Assembly: GCA_036742455.1 (NCBI GenBank)
Contig: DAINQU010000001.1
Coordinates: 62,001 to 126,000 of the forward strand
Source of the DNA: CAIKZZ01 sp036742455
GTDB lineage: Bacteria; Pseudomonadota; Gammaproteobacteria; Steroidobacterales; Steroidobacteraceae
Direction: 5' to 3'
Length of the DNA: 64,000 nucleotides
Part shown: positions 44,101-47,888 of the stretch, one piece after another
How positions within the stretch are numbered: position 1 is the stretch's first letter
How the letters are laid out: each line of letters opens with the position of its first letter
Position numbers and translations under genes: made by a program
Notes under the pieces: model-generated
Databases searched by the model: none
What the model saw: only the letters and a program-made list of their open reading frames with translations
Told to the model about the DNA's origin: nothing

Positions 44101-44524
44101 GTCGTGCACCTTTACGGTTGCTGATAACACCGGTGGTCGCACCGTGACGATCACGACCCCGGGTGGCACGACGGGTACGCAGTCGGTAACGGTGGCGGCG
44201 ACCGCGACGGTGTCGCCGAGCTCGCTGACGATCCCGCGGAGCACGTCGACGCCGGGTTCGGTCCAGGTGACGATCTCGGCGGGTGGTGGATTGTCCGGAG
44301 CGACGGCAGTCACTCTGTACGACACCGCATTGGGCTACCAAAGTAATGCAACCGCGTCCACCTCGTGCACGATCGTGGCTGCGTCGTCCAACGACACGAC
44401 CCTGGTCGCGAACTGCTCGGACACGGCGGCGGCTGGCGCGGCGACCAAGGGGTTCCGAGTGACCTTGGGTGGCAACAACAGTGGCACCGTGATCACGGGC
44501 ACGCTCAGCGTGACCAAGCAGTAA
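32195..44524 (+). CDS. Giant secreted protein (~4109 residues): copper-poor multicopper-oxidase-like head, beta-helix, adhesin-type repeats
   Basis: Start set at ATG 32195 behind CCAGGAG; GTG 32174 and ATG 32177 are in frame. Signal peptide to ~residue 35 (LSALAAPAEA). Residues ~37-430: multicopper-oxidase-like fold (LTINLTNHL, RPGTYLIESGTHPSIQGPMG, GLYGVLVV), but TSLVIVG, KMHVPTVV and YPIFDRQMS stand where His/Cys ligands belong. ~440-635: two cadherin/Ig-like repeats (VPGVLANDTDPAGR). ~870-1640: carboxypeptidase-regulatory/SdrD-like region with a conserved acidic start (VLVYEDDYPLNGENDAGGGV). ~1890-2135: five GYTSAPTV repeats. ~2290-3560: right-handed beta-helix ending SAAIDAGQN ... DIGAMELQ, interrupted at ~3090-3370 by eight more repeats. 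~3563-3705: DUF11. ~3710-4109: four TIG-like repeats. No haem motif or membrane anchor seen. Probably exported by the adjacent system. Confidence 0.85.
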   Translation: MLTFLKKAARLTSRLATSLMLLGGLSALAAPAEAGTVNLTASAKTTTLPDGAVVPMWGLSCSDAGASGATCAAANAGAGSNWSPVVVTVDTSQTSSLTINLTNHLTFNGNGIPTSLVIVGQVGGGLGSTATTAASPTHGTQQTTWPVVASGPTNTPPGQLPRVQSFTTEAQPNGSATYTFNTLRPGTYLIESGTHPSIQGPMGLYGVLVVTDKSQSAAYPANGSINYKYDADVPVVFSEIDPVQNIAVDTAVRTVGFSETAPWSGLTGQCGDATVHTCYPPAVNYSPRYYLVNGVSFDRTNLAASTASVLPPATPGASVASTTGRVLVRYVNAGLKMHVPTVVGLKSNIIAEDGNILPGNARVQSEVFLAAGKTHDVFVSPKLSGANYAAATYPIFDRQMSLTTNSQRDGGMQAYMSVAGGATTGVGSAASAITLSGATDKQYFCQAGTPLVVANANAGVLAGVKGANGATLQSSTLPASATLNFNSNGTFTYNPPATGACGGSFIFAINNSVTHTANILECDAASHSAAGCSLSGPPTLQNDSYVSTNAKVISVSVPGVLANDTDPAGRVLKVDPTSIAVTGTAMTVSVNPDGSFTAQASTPGTYTFTYNVLNSQLVAATSPATVTVTFPQGSGLQVHLLDGKHAGVTGWSEITDYRWIIEEDRTFFHDPKCQVNHGTYGQTPTNADGTPALDSYGHPCPPLPIEALGYNFHSAGMPTVATGCVGTLSCEGGQTLLGQPAACTVGNGICTTTVDPVTHGRPQLSPADVVLDPNKHYFISVMPGDGINPTLNGAGGPVCAGTVTNGVCSGKMRQFDLSLDCPNPSDFAPGTGKCGHNMSGAQIPPAFDSTGAPIQRSVTINMIETPLPPAQISVLVYEDDYPLNGENDAGGGVDILANNEPGLPDFQIILLDQAGQLADNVGQMTYDMFNQPLSNALAGMIDPMTGNDSCPITSNPDNITGMIVTCPEYESDHKTLSPLAGQAVIMNLPGGLYEVQSMPNADRIARGEEWLQTNTLDGGKPHEAFIRPGEPRQFQEFGPGGFHVQIGFANPKIINDRRHNSAGTGLCDPAPNGGGLSCTSTITGHVHGNHMSRTPDERTYDTGTYDAFGWTACYVSVGIPDEEDIAFAKCDGAGNWSVTGMPNGTYKVAVFDEWNDIMLDGLVSSLTVNGNTDVVLTATQWRTNLYTRAYLDTNGNGVPDRDANGNDLEAGLALIPMNIRYRDGEMAFKNQTDANGYATWNEVFPLMAWLVVEPDYARYKSTGVHVVYDAGGPDDCSPIAQQVYGGNGHCSKTAAFLAGTTEFNSLPVELRVPGARYCQDADCSLASDSIKNGTYFNPTTGSSGPTTGLSSGRIDPPELMEGWQGLLGQHSFIDFGFKPYAAHENGGIKGMVVYASTRPFDDPSWLVQNQWEPGIPNATVNLYKKGVAADGTETLTLVDTLKTESFDAYSQGFRTDGTGTGTLLQTQLGTANAGYIPNMNCPGQDPSSGFFATLQGSKMWLDSGNGDQTQAKHQLAYNAQFKCFDGWSQLNQIQPTTYDGHYSFPSVTDRNPTTGRPSQTNCAICVPNPDDGNPMLPAGDYVVEVVPPTGYEVVKEEDKNILMGDVFIAPVTQQFAGFGAVFIMPDQATVAAHYNPNNAVDPTNNLGVTITPRGAAATFDGQQMWPCVGDVRVVPDYMSLFPGVHQTAPFAGASRPLCDRKEVQLTDQMGANAMFFMFTKAHKAGRFYGVMSDDMASEFDPFSPAFGEKFGPPNLPVGMRNFEGTETVRVYADQWGIYNGLFPSSWEVNPPDPSGFAPQMSIACMNDPGPILDRNVGSPTYGTMITDPAYNSAYSNFCYEHPHMPGVNAYMDTPVTPVQAFADHYNLPDAEYPDGTPVIKRADFTGYVGPWAPTTAGVGSLTVGNRGSYSSAPSVTITGGGGTGATATAQMRVGSVNVTAGGSGYTSAPTVTITGDGTGATATACVGITSHTITLNTPAAWPTGTGGPNVVFNGTATLLLNGATASANFTGTGANRKVASITVTGGGCYSTLPTQFKLQNTLLFPTTTTTVTSANTTGWTTGVDSVNVTAAGSGYTTASVGFTGGNGTGATATASLAVDTLTLTASGSGYTSVPTVSFAGTGGATATATLGNAQAAATLTLQAYGDRTVQNPVYTGPNASTFPYNQKTIVRHYGFGARCQASDVASRANGCVTPSAVYIQGPACRESDFGNTAKGCVTATINSWTDTAINISIPSGVPPCVVQQHGQAQSLCGQVVIVSGNGKQSIDGITVTLGGKAPTIVTPASPSRDSHIFGDIYPTPLQTAIDNASPGDLLIVEAGSYRENVIMWKPVRLQGVGAGLVFVNADAQPAAKIASWRRQISCLFGLTTQGAPNVGNTTFDPETNKYTCPTAMYFRADRLPYEGFVGWDTSSNGNLMQLIIEPSLMGAYEGAGFTVVGRGVNQAGVPAASVDPWGQSQGGGAYAAGAKYLSTNTQGDALLANPWASAECNSTIPSGVTIHDYYTGNFDCNPSSIDGFTINNSSQGGGGIFIHGWNHHLQVANNRIAANAGTLAGGINLGNGEIPPAFVLDNVSCGATGLTPAPLCPPIPAGTSLIGMPIPYRFEDGVRVHHNQIINNASIGDALFSYVPSGAGGLTISGGADNYEADHNWISANLTAGDGAGIAHMGVSENGSIHNNFILFNESNNPTLEVDGGGIIVMGAQEDRVLPNGQECGGSTDSDCPPGLGFGTGHNLVIDANLILGNGAAYGSGGGIRLRQVNGSELSNFPKNPEYWYGVTLTNNIIANNVAGWDGGGISIQDALKVVVANNTIASNDTTASAGVLFKTMSAMMGASPPPGCVPTSDVFLPPNPNCASGGNTPHMPQPAGLVTMQNTPNLMASMAKYFDDSTGSWVQTGDISCPPGYGYGTGTDATGDPSLKNGRCLLVSLPKVVNTMFWQNRAFHVAIVDNTGQPIVNQGSKTPNGLSASGNPLYSEQNIVALLPTLNQTSTGQCVAPNAPGVISDFPNPELYWDVGVRMDQWGTHALVFNAATINGGYTMDAVASANLTASSSATFTTTIGALGATAATGTATVTSGATLTATRTGGAISALTVTAGGTGYTTAPTLTIAAPTGCTLNGTTCKQATATAIVSGGVVTGATITSGGAGYTRTPAVTVSNYVTRITLGAGGAGYTTAPTVTLTNGGGTGATATATISGGVVTGFTVTNGGSGYTSAPTVTVAGPSPITGVTGITVTAAGSNYSVAPTLTLSAPSCTIDGVTCIQATATATVTGGKVTAATVTNAGAGYTTAPTVTLSNEVFGAASVASLNLLSGGVGFVSVPTVAIDPPSCTINGTTCVQATATATLNGGIVTKLTLTNKGAGYTSIPYVAFQGGGLTPNFNNGNQGPIAIGAKNSIFSDLLNAQFASATNVADPTNVIPTSAPVVGQFCNGARVPPEICTQNLGIVNPGTCMGYSTPAGVSEAPGTFPVFTFSNISAVATTDEGNNWINMVYGPLTLTRPTGASAAPSAIVATPAVAARAGSYTIAGGSAAIDAGQNASTYTNHDFFGNPRGQGAGWDIGAMELQPTPIAMNVSKTAAATVYRGSNVTYTITVTNSDTLNVVGLKLTDTLTQAQFSSVSWTCAANTVNGSSCKSGTATASNSGTTSIAPTLAGGGLIDVAAGDSVTFTVVGVVKSNATLGSFNNTATTALPAGYIQGTGAATATAAVLVQAQAPVITSATPTSANRGTTASVTINGTYLTGATAVTVTPTTGAAVNCTAVTVVSDSQVTASCALPIGTAAGAGTLGVTTPGGTATTAFTVTSPAFSLTSVSPASATRGNGSGGTNSVNVTLTGSGFSAVAPISAVTLQPSSGAAISCTAVTAVSDTSITATCPVAYNTPTGAGTISATTAAGATNTVAFTVNAGTPTLTAVAPASIVRGGAGFAAGTATYKLSFTGTYLTGASAVTFQTCTGALCHTPSCTNVTATSDTTVTASCTFTVADNTGGRTVTITTPGGTTGTQSVTVAATATVSPSSLTIPRSTSTPGSVQVTISAGGGLSGATAVTLYDTALGYQSNATASTSCTIVAASSNDTTLVANCSDTAAAGAATKGFRVTLGGNNSGTVITGTLSVTKQ
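37885..38600 (+). repeat. Glycine-rich protein repeats, block 1 (five copies)
   Basis: Within the giant gene, about five imperfect copies of a unit whose protein core is AGGSGYTSAPTVTITGG, followed by GTGATATA. The third copy is degenerate (GGGCYSTLPTQFKLQN). Each unit predicts two beta strands joined by a glycine turn. The copies differ at both DNA and protein level, so they are not a fresh duplication. Confidence 0.8.
41460..42300 (+). repeat. Glycine-rich protein repeats, block 2 (eight copies)
   Basis: About eight copies of the same GYTTAPTVTL-type unit as block 1. In three of them the strand is extended by a loop with two cysteines (CTLNGTTCKQATATA, CTIDGVTCIQATATA and CTINGTTCVQATATA). 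The block is inserted between the main coils of the beta-helix and its terminal SAAIDAG/DIGAME segment. Confidence 0.8.
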
Positions 44525-44533
44525 GCGCTCAAC

Positions 44534-44611
44534 TCCGGCGCACCTCAGGGTGCGCCGGACTGAGAACTTCATCACAGACCGGGCATCTCGAAAGAGGTGC
44601 CCGGTTTTTTT
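44534..44611 (+). terminator. Tandem hairpins and intrinsic terminator of the copper operon
   Basis: First hairpin: TCCGGCGCACC at 44534-44544 pairs perfectly with 44549-44559 around TCAG, with no T run. Second: ACCGGGCATCTC at 44578-44589 pairs with GAGGTGCCCGGT at 44594-44605 around a GAAA tetraloop, with one wobble, followed by a T run to 44611. The second is a textbook intrinsic terminator that separates the giant gene from the next operon. Confidence 0.9.
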
Positions 44612-44648
44612 ATGTAAAACTGAAAGCGTCAAAACCCGTGTGTATGCG

Positions 44649-44677
44649 GGAACTTAGTGTCGGTTTTTGCGGTCTAT
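44649..44677 (+). promoter_or_regulatory. Sigma-E/ECF-like promoter of the envelope operon
   Basis: GGAACTT at 44649-44655 and TCTAT at 44673-44677 with a 17-base spacer resemble the RpoE-type GGAACTT/TCTGA promoter. It lies 32 bases upstream of the Spy/CpxP-like gene, a family typically under envelope-stress control. A small CCCG-N8-CGGG palindrome precedes it at about 44635-44650. Confidence 0.5.
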
Positions 44678-44708
44678 CAAGGACCTTTGTAGTGGGAGAG
44701 CCACGAGG

Positions 44709-45239
44709 ATGGAGACGGTGAGCCGAATCACGCGGAGACGTTGGTGCGCGGTGGCTGTACTCGCCCTGGGACTGCCCGGGTTGTGTCTGGCGGATGACGC
44801 GCCGCCGACCGAGGCTTCGTCCCCTCCGACGGCAGAGGCGGCCGCGCCCGATGCTGTGAACGTCGAGCATCCCCGCGTGATCACGCGCCTGCCGCACGGC
44901 CGCCGACCGCCACTCACGACCGAAGCGATCCTGGCCGAGCGCGTTCGGTTGCTGACGTTGGAGTTGGACTTGACCGAGGCGCAGCAAAAGAAAGTACACG
45001 ACATACTCGTCCAGCACGGCGAAGCGATCCGTCGGGTGTGGATGGACCGCACGCTCACCGAAGGTGAACGGGTCCCCATCACCGGCGCCATTGGTGAGAA
45101 GACGGCGGATGCGATCCGTGACCTTCTGACACCAAAACAGCGCGACAAATACAACCCACCTCGCCCCGATACCGAACGACTGAAGAACGACGGGGCGCAC
45201 GATCTGTCCAAATGGTTGGACTCGATCAACCGGAAATGA
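44709..45239 (+). CDS. Spy/CpxP-like periplasmic protein (LTxxQ motifs)
   Basis: 176 residues from ATG 44709; the frame is open to 44667 without a good start. Signal peptide WCAVAVLALGLPGLCLA. An Ala/Pro-rich spacer (~35-65) precedes a helical region with two LTxxQ-type motifs, LDLTEAQQKKVHDIL and LLTPKQRDKY, typical of the CpxP/Spy chaperone and metal-sensing family. It may protect envelope proteins or bind metal. First gene of a six-gene plus-strand set ending at 49547, behind a sigma-E-like promoter. Confidence 0.7.
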   Translation: METVSRITRRRWCAVAVLALGLPGLCLADDAPPTEASSPPTAEAAAPDAVNVEHPRVITRLPHGRRPPLTTEAILAERVRLLTLELDLTEAQQKKVHDILVQHGEAIRRVWMDRTLTEGERVPITGAIGEKTADAIRDLLTPKQRDKYNPPRPDTERLKNDGAHDLSKWLDSINRK

Positions 45240-45285
45240 GACGACCGTCAAGCCATCAAACGATCCGATGACGGAGGATGACCCT

Positions 45286-45633
45286 ATGAACACCCCACAC
45301 CGTAGCGCGCTCCGCGCTTTTGCTTTGGCCACGAGCCTGCTTTTATCGGTCGCCGGCGCATCGGCCGCCGAACCGACGAAGCCCGCGACGAGCGCGGTGG
45401 CCGCGAAGCCATCCGCCAAAAATACCACCCCGAATCCCAACGACACGATGCCCATTCCACGCCGCTCGCCGTACGCGCAAGCCGCCCGCGACAATGCGGA
45501 AGCCGGTAACGGCGTCGTCGGGCAGGTCCAAGGGGACGGCAAACTGGCGGCGGCCCGCAAGTCGGTTCCGCGTGATCAGGCACAGTCAGCAGCTCTGCAC
45601 GCGAAGTCCGTGCAGCGACGCGGAGCGCACTGA
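45286..45633 (+). CDS. Small secreted protein of unknown function
   Basis: 115 residues from ATG 45286, chosen because GGAGG lies eight bases upstream; the upstream in-frame start at 45268 has no such site. Signal peptide MNTPHRSALRAFALATSLLL ... ASA, then a low-complexity Pro/Ala/Lys/Asn-rich mature part with no cysteine or recognisable domain. Its stop overlaps the next ATG (TGATG). I do not recognise a family. Confidence 0.6.
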   Translation: MNTPHRSALRAFALATSLLLSVAGASAAEPTKPATSAVAAKPSAKNTTPNPNDTMPIPRRSPYAQAARDNAEAGNGVVGQVQGDGKLAAARKSVPRDQAQSAALHAKSVQRRGAH

Positions 45634-46169
45634 TGACGCGTGCGCGATGGGTCCACAGCGTGATGGTCGCGCTGCTGTCCTGTTCTTTTGCTGCGACCGT
45701 CGCCGTGTCGAAGCCCCCGTCAAAAACGGCGCAGTCTCCCGCGCCCGCAACGGATCAGGCACCGGTGGTGCCCGAAGTCACCGCACCCTCACATCCTCTG
45801 TATCACGCCACACATCCCACCGACGGCGCGAAGAGTTACTACGCCGGGGTCTGGGGTATCTCGAATCTGCGCGTCCAGATGACCGGCGGCGATAATCTCG
45901 TGAAGTTCACGTGGAAAGTTCTCGATCCGAAGCGTGCGGCTCCGATCGGCGAGCACTCGGAAAAGCCGGAACTGGTGGCGCTGCGGACCAACGCCGTGTT
46001 GCAAGTGCCGACCATGGAAAAGGTCGGACCGCTTCGGCAGGCGACCGTGCGAGAGGCCGGCAAAGAGTATTGGATGCTCTTCTCAAACAAAGGTCACCCG
46101 GTCCACTCCGGCGACCGAGTCAACATCATTATTGGCAAATTCAGGGCGCTCGACCTCGTGGTTGAGTAA
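45633..46169 (+). CDS. Small periplasmic beta-rich protein of unknown function
   Basis: 178 residues, translationally coupled to the previous gene. Signal peptide (VALLSCSFAATVAVS), then a Pro-rich linker and a compact domain with GVWGISNLRVQMTGGDNLVKF, TWKVLDPKRAAPIGEHSEKPELVAL and EYWMLFSNKGHPVHSGDRVNIIIGKFR. The domain is globular in appearance. I recall similar uncharacterised proteins near c-type cytochrome genes but can name no function. Confidence 0.6.
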   Translation: MTRARWVHSVMVALLSCSFAATVAVSKPPSKTAQSPAPATDQAPVVPEVTAPSHPLYHATHPTDGAKSYYAGVWGISNLRVQMTGGDNLVKFTWKVLDPKRAAPIGEHSEKPELVALRTNAVLQVPTMEKVGPLRQATVREAGKEYWMLFSNKGHPVHSGDRVNIIIGKFRALDLVVE

Positions 46170-46193
46170 GACCCGGAACCAAAGGAAACGCTC

Positions 46194-47000
46194 ATGAAAC
46201 TGACCCTCGCGATTTTGTCGACCCTCGTAGCGGCGAGCGCTGTTCAGGCTGCCGACTCCTCGTCAGCGACGCCGTCGCTGCCAAAATTATCCGCGGAACA
46301 GATTGTCGAAAAGCACGTTGCGTCGACCGGCGGACTGGAGGGGTGGCACAACCTCCGCAGCCTCGTGGTCGAAGGTCAGGTCGACGCCGGCGGCAATCCG
46401 CCGCGCAAGTTGCCATACGTGCTGAAGCAGAAGCGTGGCCACAAGTCACGCCTTGAGATCACCATGGGTGACCAAACGGCCGTTCAAATTTATGACGGCA
46501 AGAACGGTTGGAAAGTGCGTCCATTCACGAACCGTCATGAGGTCGAAACCATGACCGCGGCGGAGCTTGCCGAAGCCGCGGCGGCGGCGGCGGACGATCT
46601 TGACGGCCCGCTCGTGGATGCGCAGCAGAAGGGCTTTAAGGTGACGCTGGTCGGCACCTCCGTGGTGAAAGGTCACCCCGCGTATCAGCTGAAGCTGACC
46701 TCCAAAGAGGGCCAAGCGCGCAACATCTGGTTGGATGGCCAGAGCTTCGTGACGCTCAAGATCGACGGCGAGCCGCGCAAGCTGGATATGCGCACCTATC
46801 CGGTGTCGATTTACTACAGCGACTATCGCCCGGAGAAAGGCCTGCAGTTGGCGCATGAGCAAGAGATTGTGGTGGAGCAATCGAAGGCCGCGCCGACCAA
46901 GCGCACCCTCACGAAGATCCGCGTGAACGAAGGCATTGACGATGCGGCCTTTGCCAAGCCGGATCTGCCCGACGCGGCACCTCTGAGCTCGGCGCACTGA
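46194..47000 (+). CDS. LolA-like periplasmic protein 1
   Basis: 268 residues, signal peptide MKLTLAILSTLVAASAVQA, ribosome site AAAGGAAA. After ~40 residues comes AEQIVEKHVASTGGLEGWHNLRSLVVEGQV, a start seen in LolA/LolB-fold 'outer membrane lipoprotein-sorting' homologues. A half-barrel follows: KSRLEITMGDQTAVQIYDGKNGW, GPLVDAQQKGFKVTLVGTSVVKGHPAYQLKL and NIWLDGQSFVTLKIDG. Such proteins carry hydrophobic groups across the periplasm. The next gene is a paralogue. It is too divergent to be the housekeeping LolA. Confidence 0.7.
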   Translation: MKLTLAILSTLVAASAVQAADSSSATPSLPKLSAEQIVEKHVASTGGLEGWHNLRSLVVEGQVDAGGNPPRKLPYVLKQKRGHKSRLEITMGDQTAVQIYDGKNGWKVRPFTNRHEVETMTAAELAEAAAAAADDLDGPLVDAQQKGFKVTLVGTSVVKGHPAYQLKLTSKEGQARNIWLDGQSFVTLKIDGEPRKLDMRTYPVSIYYSDYRPEKGLQLAHEQEIVVEQSKAAPTKRTLTKIRVNEGIDDAAFAKPDLPDAAPLSSAH

Positions 47001-47002
47001 TC

Positions 47003-47881
47003 ATGCGACGTCGCGCCTTTTTGCTGGCGAGTCTGGTGGCCGCGGCGCTCGGCGTCGCGGCGCTCACCGCGCATGCCGACGTGCCCGCCGCCTCGGTGGC
47101 GGTGGCGAAGACGGTGGACGAGGTGCTGGCGCGCAATGCGAAAGCCCGCGGCGGCCTTGATGCTTGGCATCACGTCGATCGCATGGTCTGGCTCGGTCAC
47201 GTGGAGCCGGCGGTCGAGCGAGACGATACGCCGAAGCCCAAGTTCGTCATGCATCTGCAAAAGCCGAATCTCCTTCGCTTCGAAGTAAAAACGAAGCATT
47301 CGGATTACACGCGGATCTTCGACGGCTCCCACGGGTGGAGTACCCATCCGGCAAAAGACGGACGTCCAACGGTCACGTCGTTCAGTAAGGCCGATATCGA
47401 TTTTGCGAAAGCCGAATTCGTTGTGGATGGTCCGCTGCTCGATGCCAAGGCCAAAGGCGTCCGCGTAGCACTCGACGGCATCGACACGGTCGAAGGCCAG
47501 AAGGCCTACCGCCTGTCGCTAAAACTCCCGAACGGAGCGGAGCGTAAAGTGTGGATCGACCTCAAGACCAACCTTGAGATTCGATACGACCGGCCGGCCG
47601 GCTCGGGCGCCGATCCCAATCGACCCGTGCAAACCTACTATCGGGACTGGAGCGCCGAAGAGGGCGTGATGGTCGCGCACACGATCGAAACGTCGTCGGT
47701 ACCCGGCGAGAGCAGCGTGGAAATGCCGCTGCGAGACCGGGTCGTGATCGAACGCGTTCTCGTCAACCCAACGCTCGATCCTGAGACCTTCTCGATGCCG
47801 GCGGCGCCGATGCGTCGTAACAAGAAGACCGAAGTGCACATCGATAACGGTACGCCAGGGCTTACCGAACTCTCGCGCTGA
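47003..47881 (+). CDS. LolA-like periplasmic protein 2 (paralogue)
   Basis: 292 residues with signal peptide MRRRAFLLASLVAAALGVAALTAHA. Same order of motifs as the preceding protein: VDEVLARNAKARGGLDAWHHVDRMVW, RIFDGSHGWSTHP, GPLLDAKAKGVRVALDGIDTVEGQKAYRLSL and RKVWIDLKTNLEIRYD. Two bases separate the genes, so they are a tandem duplicate that diverged. Possibly two carriers, or one heterodimer, for the same cargo. Confidence 0.7.
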   Translation: MRRRAFLLASLVAAALGVAALTAHADVPAASVAVAKTVDEVLARNAKARGGLDAWHHVDRMVWLGHVEPAVERDDTPKPKFVMHLQKPNLLRFEVKTKHSDYTRIFDGSHGWSTHPAKDGRPTVTSFSKADIDFAKAEFVVDGPLLDAKAKGVRVALDGIDTVEGQKAYRLSLKLPNGAERKVWIDLKTNLEIRYDRPAGSGADPNRPVQTYYRDWSAEEGVMVAHTIETSSVPGESSVEMPLRDRVVIERVLVNPTLDPETFSMPAAPMRRNKKTEVHIDNGTPGLTELSR

Positions 47882-47888
47882 GGGACGT

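Noticed and set aside
32570..44632. Two very long open frames on the minus strand opposite the giant gene (about 1845 and 2148 codons)
   Set aside because: They run in exact codon register with the plus-strand gene and exist only because it avoids TTA, CTA and TCA codons. The translations are Arg/His/Val/Asp-rich without any domain, signal peptide or plausible start.
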